Origin: Pseudomonas saponiphila
GTDB lineage: Bacteria > Pseudomonadota > Gammaproteobacteria > Pseudomonadales > Pseudomonadaceae
Length of the DNA: 64,000 bases
Direction of reading: 5' to 3'
NCBI RefSeq assembly: GCF_900105185.1
Contig: NZ_FNTJ01000002.1
Span: forward strand, 1,922,001 to 1,986,000
Of the stretch, positions 26,967 through 36,052 are shown one piece after another. A model generated the notes under the pieces. It saw only the letters and a list, made by a program, of their open reading frames with translations, did no database searches and was not told where the DNA came from. How positions within the stretch are numbered: position 1 is the first letter of the stretch; every line of letters begins with the position of its first letter. A program made the position numbers and the translations under genes.

Positions 26967-27887
26967 ATGAGCCGTAAAGCCATCCAGTGGAGCGGTGTAT
27001 TCCCCGCCGTGACCACGCAATTCAAAGCCGATTTCTCCCTCGACCTGCAGGCCACTCACCAGGTCATGCGCAAGCTGGTGGACGATGGCGTGTCCGGCCT
27101 GGTGGTGTGCGGCACCGTGGGGGAAAACACCTCCCTGAGTACCGCCGAGAAACTCGCGGTGATCGAAGTCGCCAAGGACGCCGCCGCTGGCCGGGTGCCG
27201 GTGATTGCCGGGGTGGCCGAATTCACCACCGAGTTCGCCCGCAACACGGTGCGCGAGGCTGCCAAGGCCGGGGCCGATGGGGTGATGGTGATGCCGGCGC
27301 TGGTGTACTCGGCCAAGCCCCATGAAACCGCCGCGCATTTTCGCGCCGTGGCCACCGGCACCGACCTGCCGGTGATGGTCTACAACAACCCGCCGATCTA
27401 CAGGAACGACGTCACCCCCGAGGTGCTGATCGCCCTGCAGGACTGCGAGAACATCGTCTGCTTCAAGGATTCCTCCGGTGACACCCGGCGCTTCATCGAC
27501 CTGCGCAATGCTGTCGGCGAGCGCTTCGTGCTGTTCGCCGGGCTCGACGATGTGGTGGTCGAAAGCGTCGCGGTGGGGGCCGAGGGCTGGGTTTCCGGCA
27601 TGTCGGTGGCCTTCCCCAAGGAAGGCGAAACCCTGTTCCGCCTGGCCAAGGCCCAGCGCTTCGAGGAGGCCCTGGCCCTGTATCGCTGGTTCATGCCGCT
27701 GCTGCACCTGGACGCCCGTCCGGACCTAGTGCAGTGCATCAAGCTCTGCGAAGAACTGGTGGGCCGCGGCTCGTCCATCACCCGGCCGCCGCGCCTGCCG
27801 CTGCAGGGGGAAACCCTGGCCGAGGTCAAGGCGATTGTCGCCAAGGCCCTGGCCACGCGGCCAAGCCTGCCGGACGTCGGCCTGTAA
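26967..27887 (+). CDS. lhpC: 1-pyrroline-4-hydroxy-2-carboxylate deaminase (DHDPS family)
   Basis: 306 residues of the DHDPS barrel with GTVGE at 49-53, Y139 in MVYNNP and Schiff-base K167 in CFKDSS. In hydroxyproline loci this family member deaminates and dehydrates pyrroline-4-hydroxy-2-carboxylate to 2-oxoglutarate semialdehyde. The context (epimerase, D-hydroxyproline dehydrogenase, semialdehyde dehydrogenase) makes the assignment firm. ATG 26967 is preceded by ACAAGGACAAG, a usable but A-rich ribosome site. Confidence 0.9.
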   Translation: MSRKAIQWSGVFPAVTTQFKADFSLDLQATHQVMRKLVDDGVSGLVVCGTVGENTSLSTAEKLAVIEVAKDAAAGRVPVIAGVAEFTTEFARNTVREAAKAGADGVMVMPALVYSAKPHETAAHFRAVATGTDLPVMVYNNPPIYRNDVTPEVLIALQDCENIVCFKDSSGDTRRFIDLRNAVGERFVLFAGLDDVVVESVAVGAEGWVSGMSVAFPKEGETLFRLAKAQRFEEALALYRWFMPLLHLDARPDLVQCIKLCEELVGRGSSITRPPRLPLQGETLAEVKAIVAKALATRPSLPDVGL

Positions 27888-27896
27888 TCCCTTGCC

Positions 27897-27918
27897 GGGC
27901 GCCCCGGGTGGGGCGCCC
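27897..27918 (+). promoter_or_regulatory. Intercistronic hairpin lhpC-permease
   Basis: GGGCGCCCC (27897-27905) pairs with GGGGCGCCC (27910-27918) around GGGT. No T run follows, so it probably protects the lhpC message or lowers read-through into the permease gene rather than ending transcription fully. Confidence 0.6.
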
Positions 27919-28014
27919 GCTTGCGCAACAGCGCATGTGCTGCAAGCGTCGGGCGGCCCCGCCGACGTGACATACGACCTGCCTATTCCAATAACCCAAA
28001 AAAGGCGCAGCCCC

Positions 28015-29586
28015 ATGTCAGGCAAAGGCAAATTCAAGAAGCAACTCTCTCTGGTGGACCTGACCTTTATCGGTCTGGGTGCGATCTTCGGTTCCGGCTG
28101 GTTGTTCGCCGCCAGCCACGTTTCGGCGATTGCCGGGCCGGCGGGGATCTTTTCCTGGTTGCTGGGCGGCTTTGCCGTGCTGCTGCTGGGCATCGTCTAC
28201 TGCGAGCTGGGGGCGGCCCTGCCCAGGGCCGGTGGTGTGGTGCGCTACCCGGTGTTCTCCCATGGCCCGCTGCTGGGCTATTTGATGGGGTTCATCACCC
28301 TGATCGCCTTTTCCAGCCTGGTGGCGATCGAAGTGGTGGCGGCCCGGCAGTACGCCGCGGCCTGGTTCCCGGTGTTGACCCATGAAGGCAGCAGCAACCC
28401 GACCACCATTGGCTGGCTGCTGCAGTTTGCCCTGTTGTGCCTGTTCTTCTGGCTCAACTACTCCAGCGTCAAGACCTTCGCCAAATCCAACAACTTCATC
28501 AGCCTGTTCAAGTTCGTCGTGCCACTGCTGGTGATCGTGGTGCTGTTCACCTTCTTCAAGCCCGACAACTTCCATATCCAGGGTTTTGCGCCGTTCGGCC
28601 TGTCGGGGATCGAGATGGCGGTGTCGGCCGGGGGCATCATCTTTGCCTACCTGGGGCTGACGCCGATCATTTCCGTGGCCAGCGAAGTGCGTGACCCGCA
28701 GCGCACCATTCCCATTGCCCTGATCCTTTCGGTGCTGCTGTCGACCCTGATCTACGGCCTGCTGCAATTGGCCTTCCTGGGCAGCATTCCCACGGAGATG
28801 CTGGCCAACGGCTGGAGCGGTATCAGCAAGGAGTTTTCCCTGCCGTACCGCGACATCGCCCTGACCCTCGGGGTCGGCTGGCTGGCCTATCTGGTGGTGG
28901 CCGATGCGGTGATCTCCCCCAGCGGCTGCGGCAACATCTACATGAACGCCACGCCGCGGGTGGTGTATGGCTGGGCCCGTACCGGGACCTTCTTCAAGAT
29001 CTTCACCCGCATCGATGAGCAATCGGGGATCCCGCGTCCGGCGTTGTGGCTGACCTTCGGCCTGTCGGTGTTCTGGACCCTGCCGTTCCCCTCCTGGGAA
29101 GCGCTGATCAACGTGGTTTCGGCGGCCCTGGTGCTCAGTTACGCGGTGGCCCCCATCAGCGTCGCGGCGTTGCGCAAGAGCGCCCCGAATATGCCGCGGC
29201 CGTTCCGGGTCAGCGCGTTTGCGCTGCTCGGCCCGGTGTCGTTCGTGATCGCCGCGCTGATCGTCTACTGGTCCGGCTGGGGCACTGTGTCCTGGCTGCT
29301 GGGGCTGCAGATCCTGATGTTCGTCATCTACCTGCTGTGCAAGCGCCTGGTGCCCACCGACCACCTGAGCATCGGCGAGCAGGTGCGCTCATCGCTGTGG
29401 CTGATCGCCTTCTATGCCCTGACCATGGTCATTTCCTACCTGGGCAGCTTCGGCGGCATCGGCGCCCTGAGTCACCCCTACGACACCCTCACCGTCACCC
29501 TCATGGCCCTGGGTATCTACTACTGGGGGGCCAATACCGGGGTGCCCAGCGCCAAGCTGGTGCTGGACGGCGACGAGGTGGAATGA
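28015..29586 (+). CDS. APC-family amino acid permease, probable hydroxyproline importer
   Basis: 523 residues with about 12-13 hydrophobic segments. The first segment [18 protein letters not shown] carries the G-x-G unwound-helix motif that binds the amino acid backbone in APC permeases. It lies between the deaminase and the semialdehyde dehydrogenase, so hydroxyproline or proline is the likely substrate. It would replace the ABC uptake genes I recall from the P. aeruginosa lhp region. ATG 28015 is weakly served by AAAAAGGCG. Confidence 0.87.
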   Translation: MSGKGKFKKQLSLVDLTFIGLGAIFGSGWLFAASHVSAIAGPAGIFSWLLGGFAVLLLGIVYCELGAALPRAGGVVRYPVFSHGPLLGYLMGFITLIAFSSLVAIEVVAARQYAAAWFPVLTHEGSSNPTTIGWLLQFALLCLFFWLNYSSVKTFAKSNNFISLFKFVVPLLVIVVLFTFFKPDNFHIQGFAPFGLSGIEMAVSAGGIIFAYLGLTPIISVASEVRDPQRTIPIALILSVLLSTLIYGLLQLAFLGSIPTEMLANGWSGISKEFSLPYRDIALTLGVGWLAYLVVADAVISPSGCGNIYMNATPRVVYGWARTGTFFKIFTRIDEQSGIPRPALWLTFGLSVFWTLPFPSWEALINVVSAALVLSYAVAPISVAALRKSAPNMPRPFRVSAFALLGPVSFVIAALIVYWSGWGTVSWLLGLQILMFVIYLLCKRLVPTDHLSIGEQVRSSLWLIAFYALTMVISYLGSFGGIGALSHPYDTLTVTLMALGIYYWGANTGVPSAKLVLDGDEVE

Positions 29587-29618
29587 CCCTTATCCCTTTT
29601 ATTCAGACGAGGTACTGC

Positions 29619-31193
29619 ATGACGGTTACGGGACGGATGCTGATAGGTCACAGCGCTGTACTAGGCGGCAATGGCTGGATTCATGGCGTGGCCGCCGCCA
29701 GTGGTGAGGTGTTGCAACCGGCTTTCGGAGGCGCTTCGCAGGCAGAGCTTGAACGTGCCTGTGCCTTGGCGGAGGCGGCCTTCGATTCTTATCGGCAGTT
29801 GCCGCTTGTGCAGCGGGCGGCATTTCTGGAGGGCATTGCCGAGCAGATTCTGGGGTTGGGCGAGGAGTTGATCGAGCGCTGTCAGTTGGAAACCGGCTTG
29901 CCCCGGGCCCGCCTGGAAGGTGAGCGAGGGCGCACCGTCGGCCAGTTGCGATTGTTTGCCCAGGTGGTCCGTGACGGCGGTTTTCTCGGGGTCAGGATCG
30001 ACCCGGCACAACCTCAGCGTCAGCCTCTGCCCAGGGTCGCGTTGCGCTTGCGGCAGATCGGCCTGGGCCCGGTGGCGGTGTTTGGTGCATCGAACTTTCC
30101 CCTGGCATTTTCCGTGGCCGGCGGTGACACCGCCTCGGCCCTGGCGGCGGGGTGTCCGGTGATCGTCAAGGCCCATTCGGCGCACCCCGGCACTTCGGAG
30201 CTGGTGGCGCAGGCCATCGTTCGGGCGGCCCGGCAGCACGGCATGCCCGAGGGAGTGTTTTCACTGCTGTTCGACAGTGGCCGGAGCATCGGCCAGGGCT
30301 TGGTGGCGGATTCGCGGATCAAGGCCGTGGGCTTCACCGGCTCGCGCAGCGGCGGGATGGCGCTGATGCAGATCGCCGCGGCGCGTGCCGAACCGATTCC
30401 GGTCTATGCAGAGATGAGCTCGATCAACCCGGTGCTGCTGTTGCCCCATGCCCTGGAGGAGCGCACGGAACCGATTGCCTCGGCATTCGTTGCCTCACTG
30501 ACCCAGGGCGCCGGACAGTTCTGCACCAACCCGGGGCTGATCCTGGGCGTCGATGGGCCGGCGTTGCAGCGTTTTGAACGGGCCGCCGCCGAGGCCCTCG
30601 GCCACGTGGCGGCGCAGACCATGCTCACGCCGGGCATTTACCGTAGCTACTGCCAAGGCGTGGCCATCCTCGCGGCGCATGCCCGGGTGCAGACCCTGGC
30701 CCAGGGCCCGGAAGGGCAGGGCCAGCAGGCGCGCGGGGCGTTGTTCGCCACCTCGGCCGCGGCGTTCATGGCGTGCCCCGAATTACGCGAGGAAATCTTT
30801 GGCCCGGCCTCGCTGATTGTTCGCTGCGCCGACATGACGGTCCTGCAGCAGGTGCTGCAGAGCCTGGAGGGCCAGTTGACCATCGCCCTTCACCTGAGCG
30901 AGGGCGATCAGCCGCAGGTGCAGGCGTTGTTACCGTTGCTGGAGAGCAAGGCCGGACGCCTGCTGGCCAATGGTTTTGGCACCGGGGTCGAAGTCACCCA
31001 TGCCATGGTCCACGGTGGCCCGTTTCCGGCCACTGCCGACAGCCGCAGCACCTCGGTGGGCAGCCTGGCGATCCAGCGCTTCCTGCGCCCGGTGGCCTAC
31101 CAGGACCTGCCCGAGGCGCTGTTGCCGGCCGAGCTGCGCAGCGCCAACCCGTTGCAGGTGCCGCAACTGCTCGACGGTCGGTTCCCGGGTTGA
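29619..31193 (+). CDS. 2,5-dioxovalerate (2-oxoglutarate semialdehyde) dehydrogenase
   Basis: 524 residues of the aldehyde dehydrogenase superfamily. The NADP-binding [20 protein letters not shown] and [14 protein letters not shown] segments, general base E in [10 protein letters not shown], and catalytic Cys in [10 protein letters not shown] are those of the 2-oxoglutarate semialdehyde class. It ends the pathway by making 2-oxoglutarate. I chose ATG 29619 behind GAGGT; ATG 29583 overlaps the permease stop (ATGA) and would add 12 residues, and cannot be ruled out. Confidence 0.9.
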   Translation: MTVTGRMLIGHSAVLGGNGWIHGVAAASGEVLQPAFGGASQAELERACALAEAAFDSYRQLPLVQRAAFLEGIAEQILGLGEELIERCQLETGLPRARLEGERGRTVGQLRLFAQVVRDGGFLGVRIDPAQPQRQPLPRVALRLRQIGLGPVAVFGASNFPLAFSVAGGDTASALAAGCPVIVKAHSAHPGTSELVAQAIVRAARQHGMPEGVFSLLFDSGRSIGQGLVADSRIKAVGFTGSRSGGMALMQIAAARAEPIPVYAEMSSINPVLLLPHALEERTEPIASAFVASLTQGAGQFCTNPGLILGVDGPALQRFERAAAEALGHVAAQTMLTPGIYRSYCQGVAILAAHARVQTLAQGPEGQGQQARGALFATSAAAFMACPELREEIFGPASLIVRCADMTVLQQVLQSLEGQLTIALHLSEGDQPQVQALLPLLESKAGRLLANGFGTGVEVTHAMVHGGPFPATADSRSTSVGSLAIQRFLRPVAYQDLPEALLPAELRSANPLQVPQLLDGRFPG

Positions 31194-31254
31194 TCTCTCC
31201 ATCCACCAAGACTCTCCCACAGGAGCGTTCCCCACCTGCCATAGAGGTTCTCGC

Positions 31255-32265
31255 ATGTCTGAACACATCACCCTGTCACCGGATGAAGTCCGCGCCCTGT
31301 CGTATCGGATCCTTACCCATCACGGTCTGTCCGAGGCCCATGCTCGGGTGATCGCCGAGGTCATCACCCAGGGCCAGCGTGACGAGTGCCACTCCCACGG
31401 TGTGTACCGTCTGCTGGGCTGCGTGCGCTCGGTACGCGAAGGCAAGATCGACCCCCGAGCCGAGCCTAGCCTGCGGCACATATCGCCGGCGGTGCTGGAG
31501 GTGGATGCCCATTACGGCTACTCGTTGCTGGGCTTTCACACCGGCTTGCCGCTGTTGGCGGAAAAGGCCCGCAAACAGGGCATCGCGGCGATGGTGATCA
31601 AGCGCTGCTTTCATTTTTCCGCGCTGTGGCCGGAGGTCGAGGCGCTTGCCGACTGCGGCCTGGTGGGCCTGGCGATGAACCCCAGCCACAGCTGGGTGGC
31701 CCCGGCGGGGGGCCGTCATCCGGTGTTCGGCACCAACCCCCTGGCCTTTGCCTGGCCGCGGCCGGGGGGCCATCCCTTTGTCTTCGACTTCGCCACCAGC
31801 GCCATCGCCCGGGGCGATATCGAACTGCATGCGCGCCAGGGCAAGCCGATTCCCGAGCACTGGGCGATTGACGCCGACGGCGAGCCCACCACCGATGCAC
31901 GGGCCGCCTTGCAAGGGGCGATGCGCACCTTTGGCGGACACAAGGGCTCGGCCCTGGCGGCGATGATCGAACTGCTAGCGGGAGCCTTGATCGGCGACCT
32001 TACCAGCGTCGAGTCCATGGCCTTCGATGAGGGCGTCGGGGCCACGCCTTGCCATGGCGAACTGGTGCTGGCCTTCGATCCCAAGGTGTTTCTGGGGCCG
32101 GGTTATCAAGCCGGTCTGGAGCGGGCGGAGGGCTTGTTTGCCGGCATGGCCCGGGACGGAGCCAGGTTGCCGTCCCAGCGCCGCTTCGAGGCTCGGGCCC
32201 GGAGCCTGGAGCATGGGGTGCAGATTCCCCGGGAGTTGCTGGAGGAGATTCGCCGGCTGCTCTGA
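31255..32265 (+). CDS. Ldh-family imine reductase (pyrroline-/piperideine-2-carboxylate reductase type)
   Basis: 336 residues of the malate/L-lactate/ureidoglycolate dehydrogenase-like NAD(P) family: N-terminal HGLSEAHARVIAEVI, ECHSHGVYRLLGCV near 44, PVFGTNPLAFAWP near 160 and FGGHKGSALAAMIELLAGAL near 225. In Pseudomonas such enzymes (DpkA) reduce cyclic imines to L-proline or L-pipecolate, and they occur in trans-3- or cis-hydroxyproline routes. In this locus it could save pyrroline-2-carboxylate or process another hydroxyproline isomer. AGAGG precedes ATG 31255. Confidence 0.85.
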   Translation: MSEHITLSPDEVRALSYRILTHHGLSEAHARVIAEVITQGQRDECHSHGVYRLLGCVRSVREGKIDPRAEPSLRHISPAVLEVDAHYGYSLLGFHTGLPLLAEKARKQGIAAMVIKRCFHFSALWPEVEALADCGLVGLAMNPSHSWVAPAGGRHPVFGTNPLAFAWPRPGGHPFVFDFATSAIARGDIELHARQGKPIPEHWAIDADGEPTTDARAALQGAMRTFGGHKGSALAAMIELLAGALIGDLTSVESMAFDEGVGATPCHGELVLAFDPKVFLGPGYQAGLERAEGLFAGMARDGARLPSQRRFEARARSLEHGVQIPRELLEEIRRLL

Positions 32266-32269
32266 GGCC

Positions 32270-32390
32270 TGTTCCTGCAGGCCGGCTTGCCGGTGAGCGG
32301 GAGCGGCTGCATGCGGCGTTTTGGTGGGCGTCTTCGCTGGCAAGCCAGCTCCTACAAGCATCCGTAGGAGTCGGCTTGCCGGCGAACAGG
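32270..32390. repeat. REP cluster
   Basis: Two clear REP arms, CTTCGCTGGCAAGCCAGCTCCTAC at 32332-32355 (split here as CTTCGCTGG and CAAGCCAGCTCCTAC) and GTAGGAGTCGGCTTGCCGG at 32364-32382, face each other across 8 bp. A third partial arm, GCCGGCTTGCCGGTGAG, begins near 32281. They separate the lhp arm from the receptor pseudogene. Confidence 0.85.
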
Positions 32391-32437
32391 GGCGGGCATG
32401 ATGCCGTGTCTTGATCGGCGGCTGGCCGGCGTACGTG

Positions 32438-32910
32438 TCAGAAGCGCACCTTGGCCGCCAGCTCCGCCGAGCGGCCAGGGGCGACGATGGCGAACATCCC
32501 CACGTGAGAGGCGTCGTAGTAGGTTTCGTCGGTCAGGTTGAGCACGTTGAGTTGCAGGTCCAGGTTCTTGTTCACCCGGTAGGCGAGCATGGCGTCGTAG
32601 CGCCAGTAGGCGTCGAGGCTGCGGGTGTTTTCGTCGTTGCTGTAGCGCTTGTCCACATAGTTGGCGCCGCCGCCGACCTTCCAGCGCTCGGTGAGCGCGT
32701 AGGTGGTCCAGATCGAGCCGCTGTTGGGGGCGATGAACTTGGCCTGGTTGCCATCGAAGCGGGTGTCTTTCCCGGACGCGTACTTGAGCGTCCTGGCATC
32801 CAGGTAGGTGTAGCCCGCCATCACTTCCCATTGATCGGTGAGGTGGCCGGTGGCGCCCACTTCAAAGCCCTTGACCTCGACGTTGCCCTTGGCGCTTATC
32901 GCTGATCTTG
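32438..32910 (-). pseudogene. Remnant of a TonB-dependent siderophore receptor
   Basis: About 155 residues of the C-terminal barrel of an FpvA/FhuA-type receptor: GFEVGATGHLTDQWEVMAGY, YTYLDARTLKYASGKDT, LNVLNLTDETYYDA and the terminal ELAAKVRF ending in Phe. Homology stops near ISAKGNVEV (about 32905). The frame is closed by TGA at 32927-32929 and has no proper start. The plug, signal peptide and most of the barrel are missing. Just upstream on the same strand, an ATG at 32930 with AGAAGGGG before it opens a different frame that stops after 22 codons, so a foreign 5' end was joined out of frame. Confidence 0.85.
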
Positions 32911-32997
32911 CGCGACACCTTGATTCTCATGCCGCCCCTTCTATTTTTCCTTGCGTTGCGATTTCATGGACGGCCCCTCCTTCTTGGACACTCATGG

Positions 32998-33534
32998 ATG
33001 AACCTGCACCTTGAAACCCCCAGGCTGTTTTTACGTCCACGTACCCTTGAGCATTTCGAGGCTTGCCTGCGCATGGACCAGGATCCGCAAGTCACGCGCT
33101 TTATTCCGGGCACCTGGGACGGCGACCAATGGCACCGGGATTTTCTGCGCTCGCGCATGACCCAGGACTTTGGCCCGCGCTGCGGTTATTGGGCGATTTT
33201 TGCCAAGGACGCGCCGGATGAATTGCTGGGCTGGGTGTCGTTCATCCCCTTTGACGCCGTGGGGCCGGAGCTGGAAATGGGCTGGCGCCTGGTGCGGCGG
33301 GCCTGGGGGCGCGGTTTTGCCAGCGAGGCCGCGCGGCGGATTGTCGAGCATGCGTTTGCCGACCCGGCCGTGGAACGGATAGTCGCCGATGCCCATGTCG
33401 ATAACGCGGCGTCGTTGGCGGTGGCGCGCAAGATCGGTTTTCGCTTCACCCACGAGGCCGATTTCGAAGGCTTGCCTTGCCGCTTCTTTGCAATGACTCG
33501 CGAGGACTTCCAGCAACAAGCGGTCGCTGGCTGA
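32998..33534 (+). CDS. GNAT acetyltransferase, RimJ/RimL type
   Basis: 178 residues. The opening LETPRLFLRPRTLEHFEACL, the acetyl-CoA region GWRLVRRAWGRGFASEAARR and the VDNAASLAVARKIGFRF segment define the RimJ/RimL-like GNAT group, which acetylates N-termini or small amines. ATG 32998 is used; a nearby ATG at 32994 is out of frame. Substrate unknown. Confidence 0.88.
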   Translation: MNLHLETPRLFLRPRTLEHFEACLRMDQDPQVTRFIPGTWDGDQWHRDFLRSRMTQDFGPRCGYWAIFAKDAPDELLGWVSFIPFDAVGPELEMGWRLVRRAWGRGFASEAARRIVEHAFADPAVERIVADAHVDNAASLAVARKIGFRFTHEADFEGLPCRFFAMTREDFQQQAVAG

Positions 33535-33591
33535 GGCGGGTTCAAGTGCGGGGCACCGCTAGCTGGTGCCCCGCAGGCTCGACGGTGGTCG

Positions 33592-33966
33592 TCAGAGGTG
33601 ACGGCTGACCCACCACAGCACCAGGAAGGCGATTGCGGCGGCCAGGGCCGCGAGCTGGAACAGATTGATCAGGCACTTCAGGCCCAGGGGGAATCTGCGG
33701 TAGTCCTTGGCGTTCATGCCGCCGTTGCGCAGGAACAGATGGGGCATGGCGAACATGGAGCCGATGCACAGCAACATGAAGAAGCGGCTCAGGGGGTCCT
33801 TGCCCAGGAGCGGCATGCGGATGGCGATGACTCGGCAGCGCGCCAGGTGCTTGACCATGTCATCGAGCCTGAAATAACCCAGGTACACCTGGATCACCAG
33901 GGACACCAGCCCGGACATGACCACCAGGACCCAACCCGCAGTGTAAATATCTTTGGCGTTACACAT
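33592..33966 (-). CDS. Small inner-membrane protein, unknown function
   Basis: 124 residues with about three predicted membrane segments: WVLVVMSGLVSLVIQVYLGYF (near 12-32), FFMLLCIGSMFAMPHLF (near 62-78) and LFQLAALAAAIAFLVLWWV (near 102-120). No known domain is recognised. It stands alone between a GNAT gene and a second small membrane-anchored protein gene on the same strand. Confidence 0.7.
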   Translation of the reverse strand: MCNAKDIYTAGWVLVVMSGLVSLVIQVYLGYFRLDDMVKHLARCRVIAIRMPLLGKDPLSRFFMLLCIGSMFAMPHLFLRNGGMNAKDYRRFPLGLKCLINLFQLAALAAAIAFLVLWWVSRHL

Positions 33967-34185
33967 ATCTCTTCAGTGACCTCCTCAAGCTTCACGACCA
34001 GGCGTTCAGCGTATTGCTCCTCCAGTGAGCCCCGACATACAGGGCAGCCGGCCACCATACCACCCCGGGAGGCGGGGCGGGCCGTAGCGGGGCTGTTGCG
34101 ACCATAGCCGCAGGCTTGCCCGGGCTACATGAGACAAGTACCAAAGGTGCGGGCCAGGGCCCTGGAATGTTCGCAGAGGGTTGCC

Positions 34186-34473
34186 CTAGAGCTTGGCGCA
34201 ACGTTCCACATCGGCCTGGGTGGTGACTTGGGTGTCGATGCCCAGGCGGTATTTGCAGTAGTCGATGATCATCTGCCGTTGTTCGTTACTGAGTGTTTCC
34301 ACGCGCCGGTCATCGCCGTCGTTGGCATGGATGTTGAAAAACTCCAGGCGCAGGGTCGGGGCTCGCTTGAGAAACCAGCGGGTGTGGGTTTCAGCCTCTT
34401 CAAGCTCGGTGTAGTAACCGACATTGAGCATCAGCAACAGGACGAGGGAGAGCAGGAACAGCAGTTTTTTCAA
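34186..34473 (-). CDS. Small single-pass membrane or secreted protein, TTG start
   Basis: 95 residues. The start is TTG at 34473, set by AAGGAG eight bases upstream; the frame is open further but has no better site. An N-terminal hydrophobic helix (KKLLFLLSLVLLLMLNVGYY) anchors or exports a short polar domain rich in Arg and Glu with two Cys (DYCKYRLG, VERCAKL). I do not recognise it. Confidence 0.7.
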   Translation of the reverse strand: MKKLLFLLSLVLLLMLNVGYYTELEEAETHTRWFLKRAPTLRLEFFNIHANDGDDRRVETLSNEQRQMIIDYCKYRLGIDTQVTTQADVERCAKL

Positions 34474-34639
34474 GGTTCGGCTCCTTCCGTGAGCGAGGGG
34501 CGCCCAGGGCCCGGGCGGCGCATGCTTGAGTTTTTTGCGCCGCTTGGCAAGCGCCGCGGATCGCGGGATGGGTGAAGTGTTCCTGGCCCGGGTTGCATCC
34601 GGGTTCAGCAAGCAGACAGTTGCCAACTGTTAAAAAGTG

Positions 34640-34785
34640 CAGCACGCCCAGCAGGAGCGGGGCGGTAACAGGGGGCAAATGGCTTGCCGCGGATGCACGG
34701 CAGATCGCCAAGAGTCTGTCGCGGCCAGCGGCCAATGCATCGGCTTGCAAGCCTCGGGGGCGATCTTCGGATCGCTCCTTTTTTT
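34640..34785 (+). ncRNA. Candidate small RNA ending in a UUCG terminator
   Basis: The 330-bp gap 34474-34813 has no convincing gene. On the plus strand it ends with GCGATC-TTCG-GATCGC (34760-34775), extended outward by G-T and G-C pairs, then TCC and T7: a textbook intrinsic terminator with a stable tetraloop. No plus-strand gene lies upstream for over 1 kb, so the terminator needs its own transcript. TTAAAAA near 34630 could be part of the promoter; the 5' end is a guess. Confidence 0.45.
34757..34785 (+). terminator. Intrinsic terminator with UUCG loop
   Basis: A stem of nine to ten pairs, GGGCGATC with GATCGCTCC allowing a G-T pair, around TTCG, is followed by T7 at 34779-34785. The minus strand has no T run here, so the direction is plus. 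Confidence 0.8.
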
Positions 34786-34813
34786 CGTGTTCATCCGGCA
34801 TCCGGTCGAGGCT

Positions 34814-36010
34814 TCAGACCAGCCCCAGGGCATTGGGCCGCGAGCTGGGGAACACTTGCTGCACCTGGGCCCCCGTCAGTCCCCAGGTCGTGGCCAGCAA
34901 CCCCCCGAGCAGATCGCGGTAGTTGTTGAGCACTGGGTAGTCGCGGTTCTGCAGCAGGCTCTGGGCATTTACCGCCACTTGCTCGCCGGCCAGGCGCCCA
35001 CCGCGTACAGCGCCGCCGAGCACCCAGTACACCGTGCCATGGCCGTGATCGGTGCCCTTGGCGCCATTCTCGCGAAAGGTCCGGCCGAATTCGGATACCA
35101 CGATTACCAGGCTGTTCTTCCAGTGTTCGCCCATGGCCTCGGCATAGGCCGCCAGCCCTTGCCCGAGGTTGGCCAGGTTGTTGGCCAACGGGCCCTGGGT
35201 ACTGCCCTGATTGACGTGGGTGTCCCAGCCGCCGACATCGACGAAACCCAGGCGGTACTGTTCGCGCATCAGGCTCGCCATGCGCCGGGTCTGGGTGGCG
35301 AAGTTCTGCGCATTGGCGGCCCCGCGATTGGCCGCGAGCATCTCTTGCTCCAGCTCCTGCGAGACTTTCTGGCGCAAGGCCAGGCCATCGCTGGCTGCTG
35401 CGGCGTAGGCCGTGTGCTGATACATGGACGAGAGAATGTTTGCCTGGCGCGCATCGAAGGGCACCCTGCCGGCGCTGCGCAGGGACAGATTGGGAATGTC
35501 CCGGCCACCCTGGAAGCTCAGGGGCAGGGCATCGGTGAAAGCCATCGGCGCGCTGTCGGGCACTTGCCGGACCAGGCGCGCGAGAAAGCCCGAGTCGTAG
35601 CGCCGGCTTGGCTGGTTCGGCTGTCCGGCCTCGATGCTGTCCTGGGTTGCGAAGTGGCTGCGGGACAGGTCGTCGGTGCCGGCGAAGGGCACGAAGGCCA
35701 TTTCCTTGCGCTGCCACAGCGGGTACAGCGAGTCCCGCAGCACCGGGTTCAGGCCCCAGTGGCTGTCCAGGGCGATGGCGCTTTGCGGGTCGCGCGCGTC
35801 GGGGCGGGCGATCGCCAGGTTCGGCCGCGACTCGTAGTAGAAGTCGCTGCCGTAGGGCACTAGTAGGTTGTTGCAGTCGTAACCGCCGCGCAGGAACACC
35901 AGCAGGGTCCGCGGCGCGGCTGTCGGTGCGGCGAACAGCCGGGCGGAGAACGACAGGCCGGGCAGGGCAGCTGCGGCGGCCGCGGCAATCAGCAGTTGGC
36001 GACGATTCAT
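34814..36010 (-). CDS. DUF1501 family protein with Tat-like signal
   Basis: 398 residues. It begins MNRRQLLIAAAAAAALPG, a twin-Arg type signal. The body matches DUF1501, a family related to the sulfatase/phosphatase fold: TLLVFLRGGYDCNNLLVPY near 35, GFVDVGGWDTHVNQG near 265, and VIVVSEFGRTFRENG plus TDHGHGTVYWVLGG near 315-345, with His and Asp residues that could bind metal. It is downstream of a DUF1800 gene with a 42-bp gap; the two families nearly always occur as this pair. Confidence 0.88.
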   Translation of the reverse strand: MNRRQLLIAAAAAAALPGLSFSARLFAAPTAAPRTLLVFLRGGYDCNNLLVPYGSDFYYESRPNLAIARPDARDPQSAIALDSHWGLNPVLRDSLYPLWQRKEMAFVPFAGTDDLSRSHFATQDSIEAGQPNQPSRRYDSGFLARLVRQVPDSAPMAFTDALPLSFQGGRDIPNLSLRSAGRVPFDARQANILSSMYQHTAYAAAASDGLALRQKVSQELEQEMLAANRGAANAQNFATQTRRMASLMREQYRLGFVDVGGWDTHVNQGSTQGPLANNLANLGQGLAAYAEAMGEHWKNSLVIVVSEFGRTFRENGAKGTDHGHGTVYWVLGGAVRGGRLAGEQVAVNAQSLLQNRDYPVLNNYRDLLGGLLATTWGLTGAQVQQVFPSSRPNALGLV

Positions 36011-36052
36011 GGCGGTTCCTGGTCAGGTGGCGGGCAGCCCGGTGGCGCGAGC

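Noticed and set aside
34627..34642. CTG-N10-CAG resembling a LexA box
   Set aside because: The inner ten bases do not follow the TATATATA-like core, so a chance match is more likely.
34637..35863. 408-codon plus-strand frame over the DUF1501 gene
   Set aside because: Antisense shadow of a clearly coding gene.
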